From NCBI GenBank assembly GCA_024679955.1, contig JAILCQ010000009.1, positions 140,814-204,813 on the forward strand: a DNA stretch of 64,000 nucleotides. The letters are read 5' to 3'. This DNA is from Bacillota bacterium (GTDB lineage: Bacteria; Bacillota; Dehalobacteriia; UBA4068). How positions within the stretch are numbered: position 1 is the stretch's first letter; each line of letters begins with the position of its first letter. Positions 52,299-62,284 of the stretch are shown in pieces. The notes under the pieces were generated by a model, which saw nothing but the letters and a program-made list of their open reading frames with translations, searched no databases and had not been told where the DNA came from. A program made the position numbers and the translations under genes.

Positions 52299-53492
52299 AT
52301 GAACAATCAGCAAATCATGGGATTGGGCCAACAGTATTTGATGCCAACATACAACCGTTTGCCCATCGCTCTGGTAAAAGGGGAAGGGGCCTACGTTTAC
52401 GACGCCGACGGCAACAAGTATTTGGATTTTGTGGCCGGCGTGGCCGTCAACGCCCTGGGCCATTGCTATCCGGCGGTGGTGCAGGCCGTGCGGGAACAGG
52501 CTGAAAAGCTATTGCACTGTTCCAACTTGTATTGGATAGAGCCCCAGGTGAAGCTGGCGCAGATGTTGGTCGAGAACAGCTGTTTTGACAAGGCTTTCTT
52601 TTGCAACAGCGGCGCGGAGGCCAATGAAGCGGCCATAAAGCTGTCTAGAAAATATGCCAAAAAGAACGGCTTTGCTCAGCGCTACCAGATCCTGAGCATG
52701 CGCAATTCTTTTCATGGCCGCACCCTGGCCACTTTGACCGCTACCGGGCAGGATAAATGTCATGCGGGATTTGATCCTTTGCCGGAGGGCTTCGCTTATG
52801 CGCCCTTTAACGATCTGGCGGCGGTGACCGCGGCGGTAAACGACAAAACCGCGGCCATTTTGCTGGAGCCGATACAGGGCGAAGGCGGCGTATTGCCGGC
52901 GGAACGGCAATTTTTGCAAGGCTTGCGGCAATTGTGCGACGAAAAGAATATCTTATTGATCTTTGACGAAGTGCAGGTGGGTTGCGGACGTACCGGCAGC
53001 CTCTTCGCCTATCAGCAGTTCGGCGTGGAACCGGATGCCATCACCCTGGCCAAGGCTTTGGCCGGCGGGTTGGCCATCGGCGCGTTGCTGGTCAAGGAAA
53101 AAGCCAATGTTTTTGTCCCCGGCGAACATGCCAGCACCTTCGGGGGCAACGCTTTGGCCACCGCCGCCGGCTGCGCGGCTATCGGCGCCATGCTGGAAAA
53201 AGATATTCCCGGCCAGGCCAAAAAGACCGGCGCCTATTTCCAAAAACGTTTGCAGGAATTGTGCGATCGTTTCGATTCCCTGCAGCAGGTACGGGGCATG
53301 GGCTTGCTCTTGGGGGTATGCTGCGACAAACCGGCCGCTGCCGTGGTGGCCAAATGCGTGGAAAAAGGGCTGTTGATCAATTGCACCGCCGGAACGGTGC
53401 TGCGGTTCGTGCCGCCTTTGATCATCGGCGAGGCGGAAGTGGATCAATGCATCGATATCCTGGAAGCCGCCTTGACGGAATGCGGTTTTTGA
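52299..53492 (+). CDS. argD: Acetylornithine aminotransferase
   Basis: 397 residues, class III PLP aminotransferase. FCNSGAEANEAAIKLSRKYAK, MRNSFHGRTLATLTATGQDK, the PLP-binding LLIFDEVQVGCGRTGSLFAY, and the lysine in TLAKALAGGLAIGAL. It converts N-acetylglutamate semialdehyde to N-acetylornithine, and in many bacteria also serves succinyl-DAP; here dapL probably covers lysine. Note DEVQVGCGRTG where DEVQTGxGRTG is usual. Last recognisable gene of the arginine operon. Confidence 0.95.
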   Translation: MNNQQIMGLGQQYLMPTYNRLPIALVKGEGAYVYDADGNKYLDFVAGVAVNALGHCYPAVVQAVREQAEKLLHCSNLYWIEPQVKLAQMLVENSCFDKAFFCNSGAEANEAAIKLSRKYAKKNGFAQRYQILSMRNSFHGRTLATLTATGQDKCHAGFDPLPEGFAYAPFNDLAAVTAAVNDKTAAILLEPIQGEGGVLPAERQFLQGLRQLCDEKNILLIFDEVQVGCGRTGSLFAYQQFGVEPDAITLAKALAGGLAIGALLVKEKANVFVPGEHASTFGGNALATAAGCAAIGAMLEKDIPGQAKKTGAYFQKRLQELCDRFDSLQQVRGMGLLLGVCCDKPAAAVVAKCVEKGLLINCTAGTVLRFVPPLIIGEAEVDQCIDILEAALTECGF

Positions 53493-53545
53493 TCTGAAAC
53501 CGCCGGATACAGGCGGGGCGGATATTCCGGCGAATATTAGGTACG

Positions 53546-54334
53546 ATGGAAGAATTTACAGTCGATTTAAACCAAACATCCCGGAAAGGCCCTTTGGGAA
53601 AAGCGAAGAAGGATAAACCGCCGAAACCGACGGTTTTCTATATCGGCATTTGCGCCGTTTTGCTGATTGCCGGGTATTGGCTGGCCCTGGCGCTGCGGGC
53701 AGGCTTTGCCGGGGACGGACTGCCGGTGAAAGCTGCCGGCGCTCTGGTCGATCTGTACCGCTATGACGCCCAGGGGGAAGCGTTGTCCCAAGGCGTAGGG
53801 GTTTTGACCTTGGACGCGGGGGTGATCGTCACTGGCAGTCAAATGCTGGATCAGACCTATTATATGTATGCCGCCGCCAACAGCGGGGAATTGTTCGCCG
53901 TCAATACCGTGGCGGCCTGGGACGACGGATACGACGTAGCCATATTGCGCAGCAGCGATCTGTATTTGCGGGAGGATGCGGCTTTATCGCCGCTGCCAAC
54001 GGCCAATAACAAAAGAACTGCGGCCGGGGATCGTTTTACGCTGCTTTGCCCCGACGGCGGGGGTACGCTGGAAATCAGTTATCCGCAGATAGAAGAAAAG
54101 GTCGCCGCGGACAAGAAATGGCCGCTGTTTCGCCTGAGCGGCGAAACCCCTGAAGGCTTCGGCGTTTTGCTGGATAAACAGGGCCGGGTGGCCGGTTGGC
54201 TCAGCCCATCTCTGTCGCAGCAGGAAAAGGCCGCCATCGGCGTGGATATCGGCATAGCCAAAGCCATGTATGCCGGGCGCAATTGTTATGAGGAGATGAC
54301 TTTGGCGGAATTCCAGAAGCGGCACAGCCCCTGA
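53546..54334 (+). CDS. Membrane-anchored trypsin-fold protein lacking the catalytic residues
   Basis: 262 residues. One transmembrane helix (about 30-50) anchors an extracytoplasmic domain. The body reads like a degenerate HtrA/trypsin domain: GVGVLTLDAGVIVTGSQML (86-101) aligns with the family GSGFxxxxxGxIVTNxHV, but the His place holds Gln; DGYDVAILRSSD has the expected Asp130; PEGFGVLLDKQGRVAGWLS (202-220) aligns with the GNSGGPLxxxxGxVxGI segment, but Ser is missing. It is probably a binding or scaffold pseudoprotease. The identification is by pattern only. Weak ribosome site; 53 bp after argD. Confidence 0.5.
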   Translation: MEEFTVDLNQTSRKGPLGKAKKDKPPKPTVFYIGICAVLLIAGYWLALALRAGFAGDGLPVKAAGALVDLYRYDAQGEALSQGVGVLTLDAGVIVTGSQMLDQTYYMYAAANSGELFAVNTVAAWDDGYDVAILRSSDLYLREDAALSPLPTANNKRTAAGDRFTLLCPDGGGTLEISYPQIEEKVAADKKWPLFRLSGETPEGFGVLLDKQGRVAGWLSPSLSQQEKAAIGVDIGIAKAMYAGRNCYEEMTLAEFQKRHSP

Positions 54335-54380
54335 AGCCTTTGCGCCGCCGGCCGGGAAAAGACAGAGAAACAAGCGATAG

Positions 54381-54421
54381 AAAAACGCCTTAAACGGCTG
54401 CATCAGCCGTTTAAGGCGTTT
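54381..54421. terminator. Bidirectional terminator between the pseudoprotease gene and the PspC gene
   Basis: An 18-bp perfect stem (54383-54400... pairs with 54404-54421) around CAT, with A and T runs at the ends: TTT on plus, TTTTT on minus. Confidence 0.93.
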
Positions 54422-54453
54422 CGTATGCCAGCGATTGCGTTTTGGCGGCAAAA

Positions 54454-54666
54454 TCAGATGTCCGTATATCCCGGATCGTTGGGGATGATCAGCGAGGCGA
54501 TGATATACAGCAGGAATCCCGGAAAGCAGGCGGTAAAGATGGACAGAAAGACGTATGCCAGGCGTACGACGGTAGGATCGACATTGAAAAAGTCGGCCAA
54601 GCCGCCGCAAACGCCGGAAATCATTCTGTTGGTGGTGGAACGGTACAATCTGCGATAGGAACTCAT
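54454..54666 (-). CDS. PspC-domain membrane protein
   Basis: 70 residues. The PspC domain spans nearly all of it: RLYRSTTNRMISGVCGGLADFFNVDPTVVRLAYVFLSIF, followed by a membrane helix (FPGFLLYIIASLII). Stand-alone PspC proteins are common in Bacillota; the role is probably in envelope stress, but unproved. ATG 54666 has AAGGTG 6 nt upstream; a GTG at 54675 is less likely. It lies 25 bp after glnS on the same strand. Confidence 0.88.
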   Translation of the reverse strand: MSSYRRLYRSTTNRMISGVCGGLADFFNVDPTVVRLAYVFLSIFTACFPGFLLYIIASLIIPNDPGYTDI

Positions 54667-54691
54667 AGAGGACACCTTCTTATCATGCTTT

Positions 54692-56380
54692 TTATGCTTT
54701 TTGTTTTTTGGCCCAGCTGTCTTTCAGGGAAACGATACGGTTGAACACCGGTTTGCCGGGGGTGCTGTCGGGATCTTTCACGAAATAGCCCTGGCGCATA
54801 AACTGATAGGGAACGCCCACGGCAGCCTGTTCCAGGGAAGACTCCAACAAGGCATGCTCCATGATCACCAAAGATTCGGGATTGATGTAGTCGGTGAATT
54901 CTTCTCCTTCTTCCACATCGTCGGGATTGGCTTTGGTGAACAGGTTTTGATACAGGCGGATCTCCGCCGGCACAGCCGTTTCCGCATCCACCCAATGGAT
55001 GGTGCCTTTTACCTTTTTGCCGGAGGTATCGTTGCCGCTTTTGGTAGTTGGGTCATAGGTGCAACGCAATTCCGCGATGTTGCCCTCTTCGTCTTTCACC
55101 ACTTCTTCGCAGCGAATGATATAGGCGTATTTCAGACGCACTTCGCCGCCGGGGATCAAACGGTGGAAACCTTTTACCGGTTCTTCCATGAAATCGCTTT
55201 TTTCAATATAAATGGTGTTGGAGAAGGGCAGATCCCGTTTGCCTTGTCCCTCTTTTTCCAGATTGTTATCGGCGGGCAAAAGTTCCCGTTTTTCTTCCGG
55301 ATAATTGGTGATCACGACTTTCAGCGGATCCAAAACGGCCATGGCCCGGTTGGCTTCCACATTCAGGTTTTCCCGCACGCAGAATTCCAGCATGGCGAAT
55401 TCCACGGTGCTGTTGGATTTGGCCACGCCGATCTTTTCGCAGAAGTTGCGGACCGCCGCCGCCGGATAGCCCCGGCGACGCATGCCGGCCAGGGTAGGCA
55501 TACGCGGATCGTCCCAACCGGTGACATAACCGCCTTCCACCAAAGCGCGCAATTTCCGCTTGCTCATCACCGTATTGGTAATGCCCAAACGGGCGAATTC
55601 GATTTGCCGGCTGCGGCAGGGCACGTCGCAATGCTCGATCACCCAGTCGTACAAAGGCCGGTGGTCTTCAAATTCCAGGCTGCACAGGGAATGGGTGATG
55701 CCTTCCAGCGCGTCTTCCAGGGGATGGGCGAAATCGTACATGGGATAAATGCACCAGGCGTCGCCGGTGCGATGATGCCGCATATGGTTGATGCGGTATA
55801 TGGCCGGGTCTCGCATATTAAAGTTGGGGGAAGCCAAATCGATCTTGGCCCGCAAGGTCATGGCGCCGTTTTCAAATTCACCGGCCCGCATACGGGCGAA
55901 CAGATCCAGGTTTTCTTCTATGGGCCGGTCCCGATAGGGGCTTTGGGCCGGCGTAGTAAGATCGCCGCGCATTTGTTTCATCTGTTCCGGCGACAATTCG
56001 CAAACATAGGCCAGGCCTTTTTTGATCAGTTCCACCGCGTATTGGTACATTTGCTCGAAATAATCGGAGGCGTAGAAGAATCTGTCTCCCCAGTCATAGC
56101 CTAACCAGCGAATGTCCTCTTGGATCGCGTCCACGTACTCCACGTCTTCTTTGGTGGGGTTGGTATCGTCCATGCGCAAATTGCACAGTCCCTGATATTC
56201 CAAAGCCGTGCCGAAATCGATGAAAATCGCTTTGGCATGGCCGATATGCAAATAGCCGTTGGGTTCCGGCGGAAAACGCGTGTGCACCCGTCCATCGTAT
56301 TTGCCTTCTTTCAGGTCTTCGTTGATGAGGGTGTTGATAAAGTGATGATTGGGCAGATTGGCAAAGTCTTTTTCAGTCAT
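54692..56380 (-). CDS. glnS: Glutaminyl-tRNA synthetase
   Basis: 562 residues. Class I signature [15 protein letters not shown] (residues 36-50) and VMSKRKL (about 270) are the HIGH and KMSKS motifs; [46 protein letters not shown] and the C-terminal anticodon-binding barrels ([15 protein letters not shown]...) are GlnRS features rather than GluRS. It charges tRNA-Gln directly. Bacillus-type relatives lack it and use GatCAB, so its presence marks a different lineage or a past transfer. ATG 56380 has GGAGG 5 nt upstream; the frame opens at 56479. Confidence 0.96.
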   Translation of the reverse strand: MTEKDFANLPNHHFINTLINEDLKEGKYDGRVHTRFPPEPNGYLHIGHAKAIFIDFGTALEYQGLCNLRMDDTNPTKEDVEYVDAIQEDIRWLGYDWGDRFFYASDYFEQMYQYAVELIKKGLAYVCELSPEQMKQMRGDLTTPAQSPYRDRPIEENLDLFARMRAGEFENGAMTLRAKIDLASPNFNMRDPAIYRINHMRHHRTGDAWCIYPMYDFAHPLEDALEGITHSLCSLEFEDHRPLYDWVIEHCDVPCRSRQIEFARLGITNTVMSKRKLRALVEGGYVTGWDDPRMPTLAGMRRRGYPAAAVRNFCEKIGVAKSNSTVEFAMLEFCVRENLNVEANRAMAVLDPLKVVITNYPEEKRELLPADNNLEKEGQGKRDLPFSNTIYIEKSDFMEEPVKGFHRLIPGGEVRLKYAYIIRCEEVVKDEEGNIAELRCTYDPTTKSGNDTSGKKVKGTIHWVDAETAVPAEIRLYQNLFTKANPDDVEEGEEFTDYINPESLVIMEHALLESSLEQAAVGVPYQFMRQGYFVKDPDSTPGKPVFNRIVSLKDSWAKKQKA

Positions 56381-56524
56381 ATGAGCCTCCGTAAAATGAA
56401 ATACACAGACGGTGTGAAGCCGTTTTCGCATGCCTGCCGTATGCGGGCATTTATCAAACGATTTGCGGTAATAAAACAAAAAACATAGAAGAAAAGGATA
56501 GAAATAAATAAAAGGGGAACCGGC

Positions 56525-57727
56525 TCAGGCGATCGCATTGTACAGCAGCAAGGCCACGGCATAAACCGCCACGTATACCGGCATGCTTTTCAGGATCGCT
56601 TTTTGTACATTGGCCTTGAAATGGTGGGCGCTGATGGTGATGCACAGATGCATCGGCGTGATTTGCGCCCCTACATAAGCGGAGGCCACCATCAGGCCGG
56701 CCAAAGGCAATACCGCCGCCTCTGGCATGGCCGCCATGGCCAAAGGCATAGCCAGACTGATCGCCGGCAATTCCATACCGGTGATCACGGCGGTGATCAA
56801 CGAGGTCAACGAGAACACCCAATAGGCGGGAATGGGCAGGTTGGCGATGATTTCCGGCATATTGGACACGGCGCCGCAGGCATAGAGGATGTCTTTAAAG
56901 GCCAGGACCGTAAAGACCATCAGCAGCATCACCCATTTGGTGGAGCGGCGGATCATGTCCGGGATTTCCTTCAAAGGCGGATGCAGGAAAAACAGCAGCG
57001 CCAGCATGGCGATGAGCGAGGCCAGCCAGGTTTCCACCTGTCCCACGGCGATCAGAGCGATCAGCAAAAAAAACGGCCACATGCTGGAAAACAATTCCTT
57101 TATGCCTTGCAGGAAGGGCGTTTTTTCTTTGTCCGTGGGCAGGTTTTTGACCTTGCGCACAAAAATCAAACCGGCGCAGAAAATAAAAACGGTCAAAGGC
57201 AGCATCAGCAGCATCAGGGAAAACAAAGGCACCTGCGCCAATTGCGCAGCCAGGATCAGCCCCGGATAGGTGGGGAAAAAGGTTTCCATCACATGACGGA
57301 AATGGGTGTTGATGATGGATTTTGCCTCCTGGCTGAGGGGAGAGCCGGCCACGGATTCTTCCACGATGGGCGCGGAAAACAAGGCGCCGCCTGCCGAGGG
57401 CAAAAAGCCGATCAGCATGGGCAAGGCCACCGCATCCACCTTTTTGCTATGGAACAGGTCGTCCATTGCCTGCAGCATGCGCTGCATATAGCCGTGCTGC
57501 GACATCAAGCCCTCCAGGATCATGATGAACCACAGGATCAAAACCAATTCCCAGGTTTCCCAGCTGCTCAGGGAGCGGAACAGGGCGTAGAAAAAATCCA
57601 TAGGCGGCATGGCAAACAAAGCGCCCAGCAGAAAAGTCGCGCCCAACATCACCAGCCACAACGGTTTGCGCAAGCCTAGGAGGATCAAAATCAAAACAAA
57701 AACAATAGCGAGCTTGATCAGTTCCAT
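56525..57727 (-). CDS. DUF401-family membrane protein, putative permease
   Basis: 400 residues with about ten hydrophobic segments. ALPMLIGFLPSAGGALFSAPIVEE, HFRHVMETFFPTYPGLILA and a mirrored second half (GMELPAISLAMPLA, AYVGAQITPMHLCITISAHHF) suggest two inverted halves, as in the GntP/ArsB-like permease group. The substrate is unknown. It is transcribed from a near-consensus promoter and stands about 145 bp before glnS on the same strand, so read-through into glnS is possible. Confidence 0.82.
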   Translation of the reverse strand: MELIKLAIVFVLILILLGLRKPLWLVMLGATFLLGALFAMPPMDFFYALFRSLSSWETWELVLILWFIMILEGLMSQHGYMQRMLQAMDDLFHSKKVDAVALPMLIGFLPSAGGALFSAPIVEESVAGSPLSQEAKSIINTHFRHVMETFFPTYPGLILAAQLAQVPLFSLMLLMLPLTVFIFCAGLIFVRKVKNLPTDKEKTPFLQGIKELFSSMWPFFLLIALIAVGQVETWLASLIAMLALLFFLHPPLKEIPDMIRRSTKWVMLLMVFTVLAFKDILYACGAVSNMPEIIANLPIPAYWVFSLTSLITAVITGMELPAISLAMPLAMAAMPEAAVLPLAGLMVASAYVGAQITPMHLCITISAHHFKANVQKAILKSMPVYVAVYAVALLLYNAIA

Positions 57728-57780
57728 AGTTTAACTCCCCGGCAATTCACAAAGGCTCCAGGAGGCCATCTCAATATTTT

Positions 57781-57809
57781 ATTATCGGCTTTTTGCAGAG
57801 ATTTGTCAA
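57781..57809 (-). promoter_or_regulatory. Promoter of the DUF401 gene
   Basis: On the minus strand TTGACA (57809-57804), 17-bp spacer, GATAAT (57786-57781). About 53 bp before the start codon. Confidence 0.85.
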
Positions 57810-57927
57810 TGATTTTTCACCGTTTTCCGAGATGTTTCCGCCGATTTGCGCCGGGATGGCAAAGGAATTCCCTGATTTTTGCCGAATATTAAAAGGTTAA
57901 AATATGCTTATGAAAGGGGAGGGATTC

Positions 57928-59253
57928 ATGCTGACCGCCACCGATATCCTGCAAATGGTCAAGGAGTCTGACGTCAAGTTTATCCGCCTGCAGTTTACCG
58001 ATATTTTCGGGGTGATGAAAAACGTTTCGATCACGGTGAATCAACTGCAGAAAGCGTTGAATAACGAATTGATGTTCGACGGTTCTTCCATAGACGGATT
58101 TACCCGCATAGAAGAAAGCGATATGTATTTGTATCCCGATCTGGACACGTTTTGCGTTTTGCCCTGGTCTTCGGTGGACAATGCCACCGCCCGCCTGGTT
58201 TGTGACGTATACAACCCCGATTGCACGCCCTTTCACGGCGATCCCCGTTATATACTGCGCCGGGTGCTAAACAAGGCGGCGGATATGGGCTATACGGTAA
58301 ATATGGGGCCGGAGGCGGAGTTCTTCCTTTTCCATACGGATGCGGAAGGCAAGCCCACGTTGAAGACCCATGACGAGGCCGCCTATTTTGATTTGGCCCC
58401 TGTGGATCTGGGGGAGGCCGCCCGTAAGGAAATGGTTTTGGATTTGGAACGGATCGGCTTTGAAATTGAGGCTTCCCATCACGAATGCGCGCCCGGACAG
58501 CATGAAATCGATTTTAAATATGCCGACGCTTTGCATACCGCCGACAATGTGCAGACTTTTAAATATGTGGTGCGGCAGGTGGCGCAGCGGCACGGCCTGC
58601 ACGCCACGTTTATGGCCAAACCCATATTCGGCCGCCCCGGCAGCGGTATGCATGTGAATCAGTCTTTGTTCAAAGACGGCCAAAACGTTTTCTTCGATCC
58701 CGAGAATCCCAGAAAACTGTCTCAGGAAGCCTACTATTATTTGGGCGGCTTATTGAAACACGCGCCCGCTTTTACCGCCATCACCAATCCCACCGTCAAC
58801 TCCTACAAACGTTTGGTTTCCGGTTACGAAGCGCCGGTGTATATTGGCTGGGCCGGCAAAAACCGTTCGCCTTTGGTAAGGATACCGGAAAAGAGAGGGC
58901 AGAGCACCCGTATCGAATTGCGTTCGCCCGATCCCTCCTGCAATCCATATCTGGCCTTTGCGGCGGTGATCGCCGCCGGATTGGACGGCATAGAAAAACA
59001 GATCGCCCCACCGGAGGCGGTGGAACGCAATGTTTTTGCCTTAAGCGAAGAAGAAAGAAAGAAAATGGGTTTGGCTTTATTGCCGGCCAATTTGAAAGAA
59101 GCGGTAGACCAATTGAGCCGCAGCGAACTGATGTACGATACTTTGGGCAGACATGTATGCTCCCGTTTTATCAACGCCAAATACGCCGAATGGGAAGAAT
59201 ACCGGGCCCAGGTGACCGATTGGGAATTGGCCCGCTATCTCAATAAGTTTTAA
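57928..59253 (+). CDS. glnA: Glutamine synthetase, type I
   Basis: 441 residues, the length of the short type I-alpha form. MFDGSSIDGFTRIEESDMYL, GPEAEFFLF, FMAKPIFGRPGSGMHVNQSL, NPTVNSYKRLV and RIELRSPDPSCNPYLAFA are active-site segments. The adenylylation-site loop of the beta form is absent, so feedback inhibition is the likelier control; no GlnR box or riboswitch was found upstream. ATG 57928 has GGGGAGGG 4-5 nt upstream; ATG 57904 has none. It assimilates ammonia. Confidence 0.97.
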   Translation: MLTATDILQMVKESDVKFIRLQFTDIFGVMKNVSITVNQLQKALNNELMFDGSSIDGFTRIEESDMYLYPDLDTFCVLPWSSVDNATARLVCDVYNPDCTPFHGDPRYILRRVLNKAADMGYTVNMGPEAEFFLFHTDAEGKPTLKTHDEAAYFDLAPVDLGEAARKEMVLDLERIGFEIEASHHECAPGQHEIDFKYADALHTADNVQTFKYVVRQVAQRHGLHATFMAKPIFGRPGSGMHVNQSLFKDGQNVFFDPENPRKLSQEAYYYLGGLLKHAPAFTAITNPTVNSYKRLVSGYEAPVYIGWAGKNRSPLVRIPEKRGQSTRIELRSPDPSCNPYLAFAAVIAAGLDGIEKQIAPPEAVERNVFALSEEERKKMGLALLPANLKEAVDQLSRSELMYDTLGRHVCSRFINAKYAEWEEYRAQVTDWELARYLNKF

Positions 59254-59307
59254 GCGGGAACGACCGGCAGGCACAGGCGATTTGAGCGAGAATAGGAGGT
59301 CGAGGAT

Positions 59308-60138
59308 ATGCGCTTTTCCAAAATGCACGGTTTGGGCAACGACTTTATCATGATTAACGGTTTTAAGGAACAAGTGCCGGCGGATTTGCCTTCTTTGGCG
59401 CAACGGATCTGTCACCGGCATCTGGGCGTCGGCGCGGACGGCATGATCATTTTGAGCCGGCCGGAGCAGGGCGCAGACGTCAAGTTCCGCTATTATAACG
59501 ACGACGGTTCGCCGGCGGAAATGTGCGGCAACGGCGCGCGCTGCGCCGCTTTGTTCGCCAAAAAGGAAGGCATCGTCAAAGAAAACAGTTTTGCCTTTGA
59601 AACTTTGGGCGGTATCGTGAAGCCGATGATTTTGGATGAAGAAAAAGGCATCGTCAAAGTGGACATGGGCGAACCGGTTTTGACGCCGGAAGATATACCG
59701 GCCCGTTTTTCCGGCGGGCGGGTGGTAAGCGCCCCCTTATTGGTATACGCCAGGATGTTTTATGTGACTTTGGTGTCCATGGGCAATCCCCACTGCGTGA
59801 TTTTTGTGGAGGATCTGCAGGATACGCCGGTAGAAAAAATCGGCCCGCAAATCGAACACAACGACCATTTCCCCGCCAAGATCAACGTGGAATTCGTCAA
59901 GCTGATTTCCGATGACAAGATCGCCATGCGGGTGTGGGAAAGAGGCTGCGGCGAAACCTTGGCCTGCGGCACCGGGGCCTGCGCCGCCACGGTGGCCTCC
60001 GTATTGAACGGCTATACCAAAAAGCAGCTGGAAGTGGAGCTGACCCACGGCTCCCTGATGGTGGACTGGGCGGAAAACAACCATGTCTTCCTGACCGGCC
60101 CGGCGGTATTGGTGGCGGAGGGAGATTTTCTGCTGTAA
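59308..60138 (+). CDS. dapF: Diaminopimelate epimerase
   Basis: 276 residues. The substrate loop MHGLGNDFIMING and the two catalytic cysteines: Cys73 in AEMCGNGARC and Cys220 in LACGTGACA. It converts LL- to meso-diaminopimelate for lysine and peptidoglycan. AGGAGG lies 8 nt before the ATG. It is followed by dapL, which makes its substrate, so the two form a functional pair. Confidence 0.97.
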   Translation: MRFSKMHGLGNDFIMINGFKEQVPADLPSLAQRICHRHLGVGADGMIILSRPEQGADVKFRYYNDDGSPAEMCGNGARCAALFAKKEGIVKENSFAFETLGGIVKPMILDEEKGIVKVDMGEPVLTPEDIPARFSGGRVVSAPLLVYARMFYVTLVSMGNPHCVIFVEDLQDTPVEKIGPQIEHNDHFPAKINVEFVKLISDDKIAMRVWERGCGETLACGTGACAATVASVLNGYTKKQLEVELTHGSLMVDWAENNHVFLTGPAVLVAEGDFLL

Positions 60139-60222
60139 GCCGGAAACAAAAGGTTTGACGGCATAAGTTGACGGTATAAAACGACTGTTTACGCAAATAA
60201 ATTATTTAAAAGGAGACGACAT

Positions 60223-61398
60223 ATGATTCCCGAATCGAAAAGAGTACAACAAATCCCCCCGTATCTTTTTGCGGACATCGAAAAACAAATCGAACGGGCC
60301 AAAGCGGCCGGCGCGGATATCATCAGCTTGGGTATCGGCGACCCGGATCTGCCCACCCCGGAGCTGATCATCGATGAATTAAAGGCTACCGTAGAAGACG
60401 CGGAAAACCATCGCTATCCTTCTTCCCAGGGTATGGCGTCCTACCGGCAGGAAGTGGCGGCCTATTACCGCCGCCGTTTCGGCGTGGAGCTTTCCCCGGA
60501 TCAGGAAGTATGCTCCCTGATCGGTTCCAAAGAAGGCATCGCCAATATCAATTTCTGCTTTGTGGATCCCGGCGATATCAATCTGGTGCCCGACCCCGGT
60601 TATCCGGTGTATTCCACCGCCACCATGCTGGCCGGCGGCGAATGCTATTTCATGCCCCTGAAAGAAGAAAACGGCTTTTTGCCGGATCTGCAGGCGATCC
60701 CCGACGCGGTGGCGGATAAAGCGAAGATACTCTGGCTGAATTATCCCAACAATCCTACCGGCGCCGTGGCGGATCTGGCCTTTTTCGAAGAGGCGGTGGC
60801 TTTCGCCAAAAAGCATGATCTGCTGATCTGCCATGACAGCGCTTATGTGGAAATGACTTATGACGGCTATGTGGCCCCCAGCATCTTGCAAGTCCCCGGC
60901 GCCAAAGACTGCGCGGTGGAATTCGGTTCCTGCTCCAAGCCGTTCAATATGACCGGTTGGCGTATCGGCTATATCGTGGGCAACGCCAAAGCCGTGGGCG
61001 TCCTGGCCAGATACAAATCCAATGTGGACAGCGGCGCTTTCCAGGCGGTGCAGTATGCGGCCATCGCCGGTTTCCGCCGTGCGGAAGAGATCGTCGCCAA
61101 GTCCGCGGCCATTTACGCGGCGCGCCGGGATATCCTGGTGGGCGGATTGAACGAAATCGGTTGGAACCTGAAGGCCCCCAAAGCCACCTTCTATGTGTGG
61201 GCTCCGGTGCCCAAAGGCTTTGACGCCAAGTCCTTCGCTGCCCATGTGTTCGACAAGACCCAGATCGTGATCACGCCCGGCACCGGCTACGGTCAAATGG
61301 GCGAAGGCTATTTCCGGGCCACCCTGACCCTGGAAGAAAACTTGATGCGTCAGGCGATCCAACGCCTGAAAGATCATTTGGGACAGGTCCGTTTCTAA
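60223..61398 (+). CDS. dapL: LL-diaminopimelate aminotransferase
   Basis: 391 residues, class I PLP aminotransferase. [32 protein letters not shown] is the known start of Dap[12 protein letters not shown], and the PLP lysine (Lys239) in [27 protein letters not shown] close to the end. It makes LL-DAP directly from tetrahydrodipicolinate, bypassing acylation. Position after dapF supports the call over a plain aspartate aminotransferase. AAAGGAG precedes the ATG. Confidence 0.94.
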   Translation: MIPESKRVQQIPPYLFADIEKQIERAKAAGADIISLGIGDPDLPTPELIIDELKATVEDAENHRYPSSQGMASYRQEVAAYYRRRFGVELSPDQEVCSLIGSKEGIANINFCFVDPGDINLVPDPGYPVYSTATMLAGGECYFMPLKEENGFLPDLQAIPDAVADKAKILWLNYPNNPTGAVADLAFFEEAVAFAKKHDLLICHDSAYVEMTYDGYVAPSILQVPGAKDCAVEFGSCSKPFNMTGWRIGYIVGNAKAVGVLARYKSNVDSGAFQAVQYAAIAGFRRAEEIVAKSAAIYAARRDILVGGLNEIGWNLKAPKATFYVWAPVPKGFDAKSFAAHVFDKTQIVITPGTGYGQMGEGYFRATLTLEENLMRQAIQRLKDHLGQVRF

Positions 61399-61444
61399 AC
61401 AGTTTGTACCGTAAAGTAGGGAATTCGCGCAAAGGGGGGCGAAT

Positions 61445-62275
61445 ATGAGTCTTTGGCAAAAAATGTTCGCGCATAAAGCGCCCCCGCCGCCTGCCGGCGG
61501 CGATCCGCCGCAAAAGCCCAAGATCGGCATCGCTTTCGGCGGCGGAGGCTTAAAAGGGTCGGCCCATGCCGGCGTGCTGAAAGTCCTGGACGAATATGGC
61601 ATACGCCCTGATTTTGTAGCCGGGACTTCCATCGGCGCGGCCATTGCCGCCTTGTATGCCTCCGGCTATGATTGGAAAATGATACGGAATCTGTTCGCCA
61701 GCGCGGATCTGGACGCCATCGTCAAAGTGCGTCCCAGCCGCAAAGGTTTGATACCGGCGGACGCCTATGTGACCCTGATGCGCAATTGCACCAGGGGCAA
61801 AAAAATCGAAGAAATGAATATCCCTTTGCGCATCGTCGCCGTAGATTTGATCAGTTGGCAAAAAGTGGTTTTCGATCATGGCGACACAGCTCTGGCCGTG
61901 CGGGCTTCTTCGGCGGTGCCCGGCGTGTTCACCCCGGTGAAAATGGACGGTATGCTGCTGGCGGACGGGTATTTGCTGGACAATTGTCCCGGCGACGTGG
62001 TGCGGGAAATGGGGGCGGATATCGTCATCGCCATCAGCTTGTTCGCGCCCAGTCATGACGAGCCGAAAAACATCCTGGATATCGTCAACCGCTCCCTGGA
62101 TATTTCCGCCGGTATGAACCAAAAAATCGACGCCGATATTGTGCTGCGTCCCATCGAACGGCATATGAATTTCTTGGATAAAAACGCCATCGGCGCTTGC
62201 TTTCAAATGGGAGAAGACGTGGCGCGGCAGCATATCGATGAAATTTTGGAAAAAATCAAACCGTATGATAAATGA
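61445..62275 (+). CDS. Patatin-like phospholipase family protein (RssA-like)
   Basis: 276 residues. Oxyanion loop GIAFGGGGLKGSAHAG (about 29-44), nucleophile elbow GTSIG (Ser about 62), and the dyad Asp in LLADGYLLDNCP (about 180). The rest follows the bacterial RssA/YjjU type of esterase; the lipid substrate is unknown. A short basic/proline-rich head (HKAPPPPAGGDPPQKPK) precedes the domain. AAAGGGGGG lies about 5 nt before the ATG. It lies 9 bp before nadE. Confidence 0.9.
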   Translation: MSLWQKMFAHKAPPPPAGGDPPQKPKIGIAFGGGGLKGSAHAGVLKVLDEYGIRPDFVAGTSIGAAIAALYASGYDWKMIRNLFASADLDAIVKVRPSRKGLIPADAYVTLMRNCTRGKKIEEMNIPLRIVAVDLISWQKVVFDHGDTALAVRASSAVPGVFTPVKMDGMLLADGYLLDNCPGDVVREMGADIVIAISLFAPSHDEPKNILDIVNRSLDISAGMNQKIDADIVLRPIERHMNFLDKNAIGACFQMGEDVARQHIDEILEKIKPYDK

Positions 62276-62284
62276 GGTGCTGGC

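Noticed and set aside
57728-57927. GlnR/TnrA box before glnA
   Set aside because: No TGTNA-N7-TNACA-type palindrome was found in this stretch.
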